In this document: positions 39,388 to 47,769 of the stretch, piece by piece
Position numbering within the stretch: the stretch's first letter is position 1
Layout of the letters: each line of letters begins with the position of its first letter
DNA from: a bacterium
GTDB taxonomy: Bacteria > Bacteroidota > Rhodothermia > Rhodothermales > UBA10348
Length of the DNA stretch: 56,609 bases
NCBI GenBank assembly: GCA_013204185.1
Contig: JABMOI010000015.1
Location: 1-56,609 of the forward strand
Direction of reading: 5' to 3'
The notes under the pieces: model-generated
The model's input: the letters and a program-made list of their open reading frames with translations, nothing else
Database searches by the model: none
What the model was told of the DNA's origin: nothing
Made by a program: the position numbers and the translations under genes

Positions 39388-42037
39388 CCGGATCGGCCAT
39401 CGCAGCCCGAACGGACTGGAAACTTACCGTCAAGAAGGCGATGAGCATCATGATCACGCCGGCCATAACTAGGAGCTCGATGCCAATGTCTGTGCGGTAA
39501 GCAAAGCGTTCAACCCACTTGTAGGAAATGAAGTAGCCGATTGCTGAAGCAATGATAAAGGACACGAATATGGGCCGCATGGAATCCCCAGACAGCAGCA
39601 TTACCACTTGACGGGACGAGGCGCCCATCGTTTTTCGAATCCCAATCTCTTTGGTTCGCTGCGCTGTGGCAAACGCTGTTAGTCCAGATAGACCAAGGCA
39701 TGCAATCAAAATGGTGAGGATCGCGAAAATGCTAAGGACACGCGTAAGTCGTTGCTCCTCTTCATATTGCAGCGCGAAGTCATCATCCAAAAAGAACGTT
39801 TCGTAGGTAATTCCGGGGAAAAACTGATCCCAAACTCCTGCTATATGGCTCACTACTCCAGCCATTTGGGCGGACTCTACCCGAATCGCGAACAATCCGT
39901 TTGAAGGAGAAATCCCCATCATCATAGGCTCAATAGATTCTTGGAGCCCGTGGTGGTGGTAGTTTTCAAATACCCCAATGACCACACCTTCGGGCTTTCC
40001 TGAGCCAGGAGAAGTGAATCGTTTACCGATGGCTTCTTCCGAAGAGGCCCAGCCAGCTGCTTTCACCGCCTCCTCGTTAATCAAAACGGCAGTGCTTGCG
40101 TCTTGTCCTATTTGCCTGTCGAAAGCGCGGCCAGCAACCATATTGATACCCAAAGTTGGCACCACATCCCAGCCTACGGCCAGGAATTCCAGTCCATAAG
40201 ACCCATCGTTGGGATATCCTTCAGGGAATGATAGCTGCCCTCTCCATCCAGACCTGCCGGGCACGGTCCACATCGAACTCACATTTGAAACAGCTGCGTT
40301 CTCTTTGATGCTTTGCTCAAATGCTTCATATCTGGCATTCCGCTCCGCACCTGGCACTTTGCGGGCATCCACAACCACGACCTGTTCGGCGTCGAAACCA
40401 AGCGGTCTTGACTGCATGTACCGGATTTGGGTATATGCCACGAGCGTTACCACAATGAGGACACCAGACGTAGTGAATTGAAAGCCCACAAGTCCTTTGC
40501 GGAGCCAACCACCGCCGCTTTTAGTGGTCGAAGGACCCTTCATGGCCTCAACCGGATGATATCCGCTCAAGAGCAATGCTGGATAAGCGCCAGATACCAG
40601 CGTGACGCAGGCAAAGATGGCCATTAGCATCCCGAACATTTCCAACGACCAGAGATCTTGGGTGGTGTAAGAACGCTGAACGAGTGAATTGAACAAGGGT
40701 AGAGCTAATCGCGCAATTCCCATTGAGAGAACGGTTGCGCCGAAAGCTGCCAATGCAGAATCAAACAAAAACTGTACAGCAAGAGTTTTCCTGTCTGCCC
40801 CAATCGCTTTTCTGAGCCCGATTTCGCGGGCTCTGGTTGATGCCCGAGCCGTTGTTAAGTTGATAAAGTTGACGCACGCAATAAGGAGCAGAAAGAGACC
40901 AACTGCGCCCAATAAATAGACGTTTCCGAGGCTGCCACTGGGGCCAAGGAGGTTTCCTTGGTCGGATTTAAGGTAGATGTCTCCATATTTTTCTAAACCC
41001 AACTCGTACTCAATACCGTATTGCTTCATGAGCTCTCCTACCTGCTCCATAGGAAGCGTACGGACCTTTTCTTTGAAGGCTGCTACGTCGACCCCTTCAT
41101 TCAAAACGAGGTAGTTAATCATATTCACGTCGAGCCAACCCTGTGACGTCATTCCAGCGTCAAACCGTTCGGAATCAAATGCTCTAAAGGTCTCAAGGGA
41201 CATGAGTCCGCCAAACTGGATATGAGAGTTCCTTGGCACATTGACTACACCCGTGACTGAAAACTGCAACGAGTCCCTAAGTACGATCTGCCGCCCAGCC
41301 GCGTCTTGCGTTCCAAACAACCGCTCCGACAATTCTGAACTCAATACAATGGAGTAGGCCGTTTCAAGGGCGCTTTGAGGGCTCCCCGACACAAAATCGT
41401 AATCGAACACATCAAAAAAGGCATTATCCGCGTAAAAAAGTGTTTCGTAGAGCGTTTGGTCCTGGTGCTTGATCGGAAACGTGGGGTATGACCGCATGTA
41501 GGTTACCCGTTCAACTTCTGGGTACTCTGCCTCCAAGATCTTCCCGTATGGCCAGCCTACCGTAGACGAACCTAAACGGTAAATGCGGTCCTCTTTTTCG
41601 TGGAGTCCCTTGTCGAAGCTCAGCTCTTGGCGAACAAAGAGAACCATCAACAGGCAGCCGGCTAAGCCAACAGCCAATCCACCTATGTTGATAGAGGAAA
41701 AAACAGGATGCTTGCGCATGTACCGAAACGAAGTGAGAGAATAGTTCTTGGCCATGGCCCAAAACCATCTCCAATCTGTTTTCACTGATGTCTTGATACG
41801 TCCCATTCCAAATCTCACTTTCTTGTATTCAGGTTCTAATTCTGTAAAGTCTCCAAGACGCGACTGCGCTTTACGGTAGGCTTCTTCTTCGCCCAATCCT
41901 TCTTCAATTCCGGTCTCTACCGCGTCCCGGAGGTGGTTTTCGAGCTCGTCCAAATCGTCATCAGAAAAGGAGCGGTTTAGCTTTAAGCTTTGGCGCCAGG
42001 ATGCGATAGCAACGTCTAATTTGAATGTGTATGACAT
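39365..42037 (-). CDS. MacB/FtsX-type ABC transporter permease with permease prefix domain
   Basis: An 890-residue inner-membrane protein. The first about 75 residues form a permease-prefix domain (DDLDELENHLRDAV, GLGEEEAYRKAQSRLGDF). A first helix follows near residue 110, then a MacB periplasmic core domain, three FtsX helices (about 375-500), a second periplasmic domain and three final helices (TAFATAQRTKEIGIRKTMGAS marks the second FtsX domain). This duplicated layout resembles the orphan permeases found next to PadR genes. No ATPase gene is adjacent, so its ATPase is encoded elsewhere. PadR is 7 bases upstream. Confidence 0.9.
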   Translation of the reverse strand: MSYTFKLDVAIASWRQSLKLNRSFSDDDLDELENHLRDAVETGIEEGLGEEEAYRKAQSRLGDFTELEPEYKKVRFGMGRIKTSVKTDWRWFWAMAKNYSLTSFRYMRKHPVFSSINIGGLAVGLAGCLLMVLFVRQELSFDKGLHEKEDRIYRLGSSTVGWPYGKILEAEYPEVERVTYMRSYPTFPIKHQDQTLYETLFYADNAFFDVFDYDFVSGSPQSALETAYSIVLSSELSERLFGTQDAAGRQIVLRDSLQFSVTGVVNVPRNSHIQFGGLMSLETFRAFDSERFDAGMTSQGWLDVNMINYLVLNEGVDVAAFKEKVRTLPMEQVGELMKQYGIEYELGLEKYGDIYLKSDQGNLLGPSGSLGNVYLLGAVGLFLLLIACVNFINLTTARASTRAREIGLRKAIGADRKTLAVQFLFDSALAAFGATVLSMGIARLALPLFNSLVQRSYTTQDLWSLEMFGMLMAIFACVTLVSGAYPALLLSGYHPVEAMKGPSTTKSGGGWLRKGLVGFQFTTSGVLIVVTLVAYTQIRYMQSRPLGFDAEQVVVVDARKVPGAERNARYEAFEQSIKENAAVSNVSSMWTVPGRSGWRGQLSFPEGYPNDGSYGLEFLAVGWDVVPTLGINMVAGRAFDRQIGQDASTAVLINEEAVKAAGWASSEEAIGKRFTSPGSGKPEGVVIGVFENYHHHGLQESIEPMMMGISPSNGLFAIRVESAQMAGVVSHIAGVWDQFFPGITYETFFLDDDFALQYEEEQRLTRVLSIFAILTILIACLGLSGLTAFATAQRTKEIGIRKTMGASSRQVVMLLSGDSMRPIFVSFIIASAIGYFISYKWVERFAYRTDIGIELLVMAGVIMMLIAFLTVSFQSVRAAMADPVKSIRYQ

Positions 42038-42044
42038 GACGACC

Positions 42045-42401
42045 TCAAACGGAAAGAGTTAGTTGAGCTTCAGGACCCCAAAGACGGATGAACATGGCGT
42101 TCACGCTGAACCAGCTTTGTTTTTCGGCTTCAAGAGCCTGCAAACCGGCGGGTAAAATGCGGTAATACTTGCGTTTTCGACCTGATTCTGGCGTTTTCCA
42201 GAACGACTCGATCAGCTTTTCATCCTCTAACCGGTGCAAGACCGGATAAAGCATGCCTTCTTTCCAGTCCATCACTCCATCGGAAAGTTCGGCCACATTT
42301 TGGATGATGGCATAACCATACGAGTCAGAACGTGCCAAAATGGAGAGCAGAATAGGCCGCGTGGAGGCGCCGGCGAGTTCTTTTGAAATGGAGTGATTCA
42401 T
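42045..42401 (-). CDS. PadR-family transcriptional regulator
   Basis: A 118-residue winged-helix regulator. RPILLSILARSDSYGYAIIQ, EGMLYPVLHRLEDEKLIESF and GRKRKYYRILPAGLQALEAE are the three hallmark segments of PadR. It is the first gene of a two-gene unit with the permease and probably represses it and itself, with a ligand or envelope stress relieving repression (inference from the family). Confidence 0.93.
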   Translation of the reverse strand: MNHSISKELAGASTRPILLSILARSDSYGYAIIQNVAELSDGVMDWKEGMLYPVLHRLEDEKLIESFWKTPESGRKRKYYRILPAGLQALEAEKQSWFSVNAMFIRLWGPEAQLTLSV

Positions 42402-42590
42402 AGGACAACGAAATCAAATGTGTAAGCGCTTGTCGTGATGTTGAGCATCAACCCTAAAACTTCTAGGCACTACGGAAGGGGATACATAAAAGTTATAGGT
42501 AAGTAAAATATTTTAGCAAAAAGGGCAGGAATCGAATATGTTAGCAGCTTAACGTCATTGAGAACTCGGCTCCTTTAATTCCTGCCAAAT

Positions 42591-43388
42591 ATGTCATTCA
42601 AACCCTTCTTTTTTGCTTCCCTTCTCACGGCTGCTGTGCTCATTAGCGGCTGCAGCGATGCCCCTGGGGAGGCTACCAATCTCGCGGGTCAGGATACCCT
42701 GCGCATCTTGGCGTATAACATTCATCATGGCGCGGGGATGGATCTTGAGCTAGACTTAGATCGAATTGCGAAACTAATTCGGGACCTAAACCCCGATCTC
42801 GTTGCACTGCAAGAGATTGACTCCATAGTAACACGAACTGAAGGGGTAGATCAGGCTGCGGTTCTGGGGCGTTTGACTGGCATGGAATCGGTCTTTGGTG
42901 AATTCATGCCGTACCAAGGGGGCAAATACGGAATGGCTGCTATGTCCAAATGGCCCATCATCCAGAGCACCAATCACAGGTTGCCAGATGGGTCCGAGCC
43001 AAGGTCCTCCGTGGCTCTTCATGTCAAGTCTCCCAAGACGGGGCGCGAGCTTCACTTTGTGAGCATCCATTTCTACGAAACCGAATCGGAGCGATTGGCT
43101 CAGGCCCAGGCATTGGCCGGCTTTTATGAAGGGGTCGAAGAGCCCGTGATCCTGGCCGGAGACTACAACTCCGAGCCAGATTCACCCGTCATTGCGTTCC
43201 TCAAACAGCAATGGGGCTTTGTAGACAAAGGCGAAAACCACTTCACGTTCTCGTCCTTCGAGCCGGTAAAAGAAATTGACTACTTCGCGCTCCGCCCCTT
43301 CGACGCATTCACCGTAATCGATCAGTTTATTGTTGAAGAACCCGTGGCCTCGGACCATAGCCCGATATTTATAGAAGTCGTTTGGTAG
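42591..43388 (+). CDS. Endonuclease/exonuclease/phosphatase-family lipoprotein
   Basis: A 265-residue lipoprotein with lipobox ISGC at about residues 18-21. The DNase I-like fold residues are present: N in AYNIHHG, E in VALQEID, D and N in GDYNSEPDS, and the final H in SDHSPI. Envelope location is inferred from the lipobox. Members cleave nucleic acids or phosphodiesters, including phosphoinositides; the substrate here is unknown. It is a single gene. Confidence 0.87.
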   Translation: MSFKPFFFASLLTAAVLISGCSDAPGEATNLAGQDTLRILAYNIHHGAGMDLELDLDRIAKLIRDLNPDLVALQEIDSIVTRTEGVDQAAVLGRLTGMESVFGEFMPYQGGKYGMAAMSKWPIIQSTNHRLPDGSEPRSSVALHVKSPKTGRELHFVSIHFYETESERLAQAQALAGFYEGVEEPVILAGDYNSEPDSPVIAFLKQQWGFVDKGENHFTFSSFEPVKEIDYFALRPFDAFTVIDQFIVEEPVASDHSPIFIEVVW

Positions 43389-43504
43389 GCAGCTTGGTGC
43401 CGCTGCTGTGCCGCTGTTGTGTCCCCACTCGGTTCCAAATGCAGTGCCTACAAATATTTTTTCGTCTTCAGAAACTTCTGCAAATTGCGATGTAGAATCG
43501 GAAA

Positions 43505-44014
43505 ATGACACGGCCGTCACATATCCGATTGGGTGAAGTGAGTGCGTTCAAAAGAACGTACTGCTGCATTGCATTGTTGGTTGCTTTTTTTAACGCTTCG
43601 ATTCTGGCGCCGTTCTCTTTCTCGTTGCAGCCCAAGGAGTTAGGAACTGGTTCAATCAGCCCTTCCGCTGAAATAAGTACGCAACAGACTCGTATAGATA
43701 GGCATGATCCTACTCACTTGTTTGATGCCGACGAATCAAGTGAACTTGCCAACGACTTAAACCATTCGGATAACCTTTTTCCAGAAGGCCAATTGTTGGT
43801 TGCCCAGCCAGTGTACTCCGTGCACGCGCTCCCTCAGACGTTCCAGCAAATAAGCAGCAGAACCGAGGTTCGAGCTCCTGCCTCGGAAGAAGATTCCCTT
43901 GCGCCGAAAATGAAAGGAATTCCGATTTCTCATTTTCAGAATGAAGACGCCTCTTTCTGGGCCTCTTCCGTAACACGCGTTCAGCCCAGCTCCTTGCGGG
44001 TATATCGTATCTAG
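43505..44014 (+). CDS. Hypothetical membrane-anchored or secreted protein
   Basis: A 169-residue protein with one hydrophobic segment near the N-terminus (about residues 19-42, CCIALLVAFFNASILAPFSF) that could be a signal anchor or an uncleaved signal. The rest is polar and low in secondary-structure signals. I recognise no family. An antisense frame covers much of it, so it could be spurious, but the hydrophobic N-terminus and lack of another gene in 43389-44141 favour it. Confidence 0.4.
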   Translation: MTRPSHIRLGEVSAFKRTYCCIALLVAFFNASILAPFSFSLQPKELGTGSISPSAEISTQQTRIDRHDPTHLFDADESSELANDLNHSDNLFPEGQLLVAQPVYSVHALPQTFQQISSRTEVRAPASEEDSLAPKMKGIPISHFQNEDASFWASSVTRVQPSSLRVYRI

Positions 44015-44141
44015 CCGGTACTGATGAGGGGCCTTCCTCTCGTCCATTTCTCCTGTCAATCCTCTGTTTCAGAAGTCTTTCACCTGCAGAGGTCCCACAC
44101 TACCGTGCTTCACATTTTGCGCTGCAACGCGCCATATCGCC

Positions 44142-44414
44142 ATGAGCATTTCCGAATTAAAAAAAACTAGAGTGAGTTCACCTCATCCTGTGCATTCATT
44201 TTCACCTGCTGTCTCTGCAAAATCGTCCTCTGCCAAACCAGTGGTAGCTAAGCCAGTGTTGGCTAAAACCATTGTTCCACCTGGGAAAAAGTCAACCCAG
44301 ACCACCCCCCCTGTTCAGCCGGACGACAGTCGATTGATGATTGTGCTGACCGTGATCTTGGTGGTCGCTATCGGGCTGATTGGGATTCTGTTTTCCACCA
44401 TTCTAGGCGCATAA
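44142..44414 (+). CDS. Small tail-anchored protein upstream of the NSS transporter
   Basis: A 90-residue protein with a Ser/Pro/Lys/Ala-rich N-terminal 60 residues (repeated KPV and AKxV elements) and one C-terminal transmembrane helix (MIVLTVILVVAIGLIGILF). The long low-complexity cytoplasmic arm is unusual. It lies 77 bases before the NSS transporter gene, separated by a perfect hairpin. A role as accessory subunit or regulator of that transporter is only inference; no family recognised. Confidence 0.55.
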   Translation: MSISELKKTRVSSPHPVHSFSPAVSAKSSSAKPVVAKPVLAKTIVPPGKKSTQTTPPVQPDDSRLMIVLTVILVVAIGLIGILFSTILGA

Positions 44415-44423
44415 ATCCGATGG

Positions 44424-44459
44424 GTGCGCAGACCAGACCCGTGGGTCTGGTCTGCGCAC
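44424..44459. terminator. Perfect 17-bp hairpin between the small protein and NSS transporter genes
   Basis: The arms GTGCGCAGACCAGACCC (44424-44440) and its exact complement (44443-44459) enclose a 2-base loop (4-base if the last pair opens). No T-tract follows. It may be a terminator of the small gene, an attenuator, or a processing site within one transcript. Confidence 0.6.
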
Positions 44460-44490
44460 ATCCACGCTACTTAGCACGTTCAATACAACT

Positions 44491-46122
44491 ATGAATTCAT
44501 CTAACGAAGCCTGGGGCAGCCGAATTGGTCTCATTTTAGCCATGGCGGGGAATGCGGTTGGCCTCGGTAACTTCCTCCGGTTTCCTACTCAGGCAGCCAA
44601 CCACGGTGGAGGCTCCTTCATGATCACCTATTTCATCGCCCTGTTGTTACTGGGTATTCCTCTGATGTGGATTGAGTGGGGAATTGGGAGAAATGGGGGA
44701 TTGTACAGAAAAGGGCACATTCCGGGTATGTTTGCGGCCTTGTGGAAACACCCTGCAGCCAAATATCTGGGAGCCATAGGCCTTGTCATTCCTTTTATCG
44801 TCCTCACCTATTACACCTACATCGAAAGTTGGACGCTTGCATATACCTTCTTTTCCATAACAAAGGGCTATTGGGGGGTAGAATCGCAAGCCGGAATGAC
44901 AGACTTCCTTCACGCCTACCAAGGGATAGGAAGTCCGGGTATGGCCGCCCTTTGGCTCCCGTTTCTGTTTTTCTGCCTCACCCTTGTTATTAATATCTGG
45001 GTCGTCTCAAAAGGGATATCCGGAGGGATTGAGAAGCTTGCAAAAATTGGCATGCCCATTCTATTTGTGTTTGCGGCCGTTTTAGCCGTTGTGGTGTTGC
45101 TTTTACCCGCTCAACCTGAGGTGGGCACAACGGCCGCAGACGGACTCAACTTCATTTACCGACCCGATCTTTCGGGCCTCGGCGATGCGGGTGTCTGGCT
45201 TGCTTCTGCAGGACAAATCTTTTTCACGTTGTCCGTAGGTATGGGATCGTTGCAAACGTATGCGTCCTACCTCCGAAAAAAAGACGACATTCTGCTCTCC
45301 GGGATTGCAACAGCTGCAACCAACGAAACAGCGGAAGTCGTTTTAGGTGGTACAATTGCCATCCCAGCAGCTGTGATTTTTTTCGGAGTGACTGGAGTAA
45401 CCCAAATTGCTGCTTCAGGGGCATTCAACCTAGGTTTTGCTACCATGCCGCTCGTGTTTATGCAACTCCCACTGGGTCATTTATTGGGATTTATGTGGTT
45501 TGGATTGTTGTTTTTTGCAGGCATTACCTCTTCCGTAGCCATGGCGACCCCCATTATGGCTTTTTTCAGAGAAGAGTTTGGCTTCAAACGAGAGCGCGTC
45601 GCATGGACTATCGGTCTGGTTGTTCTGATTGCCGGAATGATGCACATCCGGTTTCTCGAATTTGGTTTTCTGGATGAGTGGGACTACTGGGCGGGCACCT
45701 TTGGACTCGCGCTCTTCGCCACCGTAGAGGTCATTTTGTTTATGTGGGTTTACAAACCTGAAAATGCCTGGAAGTCGATCCATCAAGGCGCAGATATCCA
45801 GCTACCTCGTGTGTTCAAGTTCATCATGACATTCGTGACCCCCGCCTACCTGATCGTGATCCTGCTTTGGTGGGGATACTCAGAGGCGCTACCGATTCTC
45901 ACGCTGGTTAAAAACCCGAATGGAGGGATGTACTCTCCAGAAGTACTTCCCTACGTGCTGCTCTCTCGAGCCATTATCGTTTTTATCCTGATCACATTCC
46001 TGATTTTGATCCGGGTAGCGTGGAAACGAAATGGGTACAACGACCGCGTTGGGTTCCGTGAGGTTCATGAAGATGCACTCGAGTCGGAATCCGCTTTTCC
46101 TTCCCATCAACCCAACAGGTGA
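44491..46122 (+). CDS. Sodium-dependent amino-acid transporter (NSS/SLC6 family)
   Basis: A 543-residue inner-membrane symporter with about 12 transmembrane helices. The first unwound helix GNAVGLGNFLRFP at residues 16-28 carries the NSS substrate and Na+ site signature, and NHGGGSFMITY follows. The sequence AAYAxxTNETAEVV-like segment (ATNETAEVVLGG) is in the second half of the sodium site. The MetS-like subunit gene starts four bases downstream, pointing to the MetP-type methionine/alanine importer subgroup (inference). Confidence 0.93.
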   Translation: MNSSNEAWGSRIGLILAMAGNAVGLGNFLRFPTQAANHGGGSFMITYFIALLLLGIPLMWIEWGIGRNGGLYRKGHIPGMFAALWKHPAAKYLGAIGLVIPFIVLTYYTYIESWTLAYTFFSITKGYWGVESQAGMTDFLHAYQGIGSPGMAALWLPFLFFCLTLVINIWVVSKGISGGIEKLAKIGMPILFVFAAVLAVVVLLLPAQPEVGTTAADGLNFIYRPDLSGLGDAGVWLASAGQIFFTLSVGMGSLQTYASYLRKKDDILLSGIATAATNETAEVVLGGTIAIPAAVIFFGVTGVTQIAASGAFNLGFATMPLVFMQLPLGHLLGFMWFGLLFFAGITSSVAMATPIMAFFREEFGFKRERVAWTIGLVVLIAGMMHIRFLEFGFLDEWDYWAGTFGLALFATVEVILFMWVYKPENAWKSIHQGADIQLPRVFKFIMTFVTPAYLIVILLWWGYSEALPILTLVKNPNGGMYSPEVLPYVLLSRAIIVFILITFLILIRVAWKRNGYNDRVGFREVHEDALESESAFPSHQPNR

Positions 46123-46126
46123 CCTT

Positions 46127-46228
46127 ATGACGAGCTCTTCTCTTTTGTTTATGATTGGTAGCTGGACCTGTGTTTTGGGACTTGTCTTTTGGTCTTACCG
46201 AGCGATCTTTGCCGTGAGAAAAAAGTAG
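46127..46228 (+). CDS. MetS-like small subunit of the NSS transporter (33 aa)
   Basis: A 33-residue single-helix membrane protein, MTSSSLLFMIGSWTCVLGLV followed by FWSYRAIFAVRKK, starting four bases after the transporter stop. This is the pattern of MetS, the small subunit required by the MetP-type methionine/alanine NSS importer of Corynebacterium and found beside many bacterial NSS genes (established knowledge). It is short enough to be missed by standard gene callers. The basic tail predicts an outside-N, inside-C orientation. Confidence 0.8.
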   Translation: MTSSSLLFMIGSWTCVLGLVFWSYRAIFAVRKK

Positions 46229-46234
46229 GTACCA

Positions 46235-46273
46235 ACCGCGTCTAGTAACCGCGTCTAGTAACAGGGTCTAGTA
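46235..46273. repeat. Three 13-bp tandem repeats
   Basis: ACCGCGTCTAGTA occurs at 46235-46247 and 46248-46260, followed by the variant ACAGGGTCTAGTA at 46261-46273, directly upstream of the Rof-like gene. A slippage repeat or binding site; it may also reduce read-through by supplying in-frame stop codons (TAG within each unit). Confidence 0.8.
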
Positions 46274-46324
46274 ACATTGGGCTTCGATGTGCATCCAAAC
46301 AGGCAACCTAGACCGAGATGCATT

Positions 46325-46600
46325 ATGTCGCTAGTAACTCCTACGATTAACGAAGACTACATTCCCATTAGCTGCACGTTTCACGACCGTTTGGAGGATT
46401 ACTCGATTCGGGGATCCACCATTGCAGTCCGCTATTTGGAGAATGAAGAATTCGTAGAAGCGGAAGCCCAAATTGCAGATGTTTATGCAAAAGATGGGGC
46501 TGATTTTGCCAAACTCAGACTAACGAGTGGATCCGAGGTTGTGGTGCGCTTGGACCGGTTGCTCTCCGTGAACGGTTTCGATCTGCCAACGGCTTGTTAG
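46325..46600 (+). CDS. Rof-like (Rho-binding antiterminator family) protein
   Basis: A 91-residue protein. EDYIPISCTFHDRLEDYSI and the closing VVVRLDRLLSVNG, with the middle strand IAVRYLENEEFVEAEAQIADVYAKDGADF, match Rof/YaeO, which binds Rho and inhibits termination in Escherichia coli. The ATG at 46325 (MSLVTPTINED) is preferred; an upstream start at 46277 adds 16 residues running into the tandem repeats. Whether it binds Rho in this lineage is unknown. Confidence 0.82.
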   Translation: MSLVTPTINEDYIPISCTFHDRLEDYSIRGSTIAVRYLENEEFVEAEAQIADVYAKDGADFAKLRLTSGSEVVVRLDRLLSVNGFDLPTAC

Positions 46601-46625
46601 GGCGGAGTCGATGAGCTTGCCAAAG

Positions 46626-47516
46626 TTAGAACGGCAACGGAAACGGCTTTTCCCAAACATAATGATAGAGCCCTACTCCACCCCATATGCCTAATCCGTT
46701 TTTAACGTTGGACAGAACGCCTGGCTGAGCCAAAATTTCAGGATCAAAAACACCTTGTGGCGGATCCCAATTAGCGTCTAGCACGCGAACTTGAAGCACT
46801 AACGCAAAAAATCGAGGTAGGGAATCGGCTGGAGTCAATCCTGCCATATCGCGAATTCTGGCAGCATCAAGGGCCGTGTCGATGGTAAACTTCCAGTTTC
46901 CATCTTCAGTTCGGTGGCCCGCACGTCCGTACGGCAATCGAAAATCGCTTCGCTCTAAATCATAGGTTAGGATAATATCCCACGGTGACGCGATTCCAGG
47001 CAACTCAATTTCGCTCGTCAACCCATCGTCCATGTTATACAGGAAGGGAAACGGGCGTTCGGCAGGAATCGGTTCGGGTACAGGGAAGCTAGGGATTGTG
47101 GTCTCGGCGGAAGTAATCATGCTATCCGCACGAATGACCTCCAATCTATACGTCCTACCCGGCCGAACGATAAAGTTAGCCGAGAAAATATGTCCATAGG
47201 CCCCGTCATCAAGGCGCCTAAGGGAATGGTTCCATCTGATTTTCCTCCCCGTCTCTAGGTCCGTCGAATAGACTTGGGCATCGATTTGGGCGTCATCGTC
47301 GAGGGGGGATGTGATTCGCTCAGGAAATCGAGTAACAGGAATGACGCGTACAGAATGATTTTGACTCAGCTCATCTAAGTACCCATATATGGTGAAATAC
47401 TTTTGATCGTTCTCGAACGGGTCAATCTCAGTACTGTCGCAACCTGCCATTGCCAACACAAAACCCATTAAAAGGACCACGGAGTAATTTCTAAAATGGA
47501 AATAAGTGACAGGCAC
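46626..47516 (-). CDS. DUF4249-like lipoprotein
   Basis: A 296-residue outer-membrane lipoprotein with lipobox AMAGC ending at residue 26. FTIYGYLDELSQNHSVRVIPV at the start of the mature part, RPGRTYRLEVIRADSMITSAE-like central strands and the final NVKNGLGIWGGVGLYHY are the pattern of DUF4249, a Bacteroidota family often encoded near TonB receptors. No receptor is adjacent here. The function is unknown. It is convergent with the Rof-like gene. Confidence 0.7.
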   Translation of the reverse strand: MPVTYFHFRNYSVVLLMGFVLAMAGCDSTEIDPFENDQKYFTIYGYLDELSQNHSVRVIPVTRFPERITSPLDDDAQIDAQVYSTDLETGRKIRWNHSLRRLDDGAYGHIFSANFIVRPGRTYRLEVIRADSMITSAETTIPSFPVPEPIPAERPFPFLYNMDDGLTSEIELPGIASPWDIILTYDLERSDFRLPYGRAGHRTEDGNWKFTIDTALDAARIRDMAGLTPADSLPRFFALVLQVRVLDANWDPPQGVFDPEILAQPGVLSNVKNGLGIWGGVGLYHYVWEKPFPLPF

Positions 47517-47769
47517 GAAAAACTAAATTTTGATGGAAGTGATGGGCTTCACTGAAAAGAAGCATCAACCTTTTCTAAAACAGAAGATAGAGCGGACATT
47601 TGGCGTACGAAAGGCTTTTCTCCGTTCCACAATCATTTCTGCATTTTGTGTGACTTCGTAGGCGAAGGCAGAACAAAAAGCTGATTTTAGACTACATATG
47701 GGCTTGCTGGTAGTTAAAGACTACCGGTATTTGGAATATTCTTCTGTTACTTCTCTGATTTCCGTCCCC

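Noticed and set aside
41227-41245. TTGGCACATTGAC as a sigma-54 promoter
   Set aside because: It is inside the permease coding sequence and the -12 element (TTGCA) is not correctly spaced.
47698-47769. Extended start for EttA
   Set aside because: The extra 24 residues are absent from EttA proteins; the ATG at 47770 gives the family N-terminus and length.
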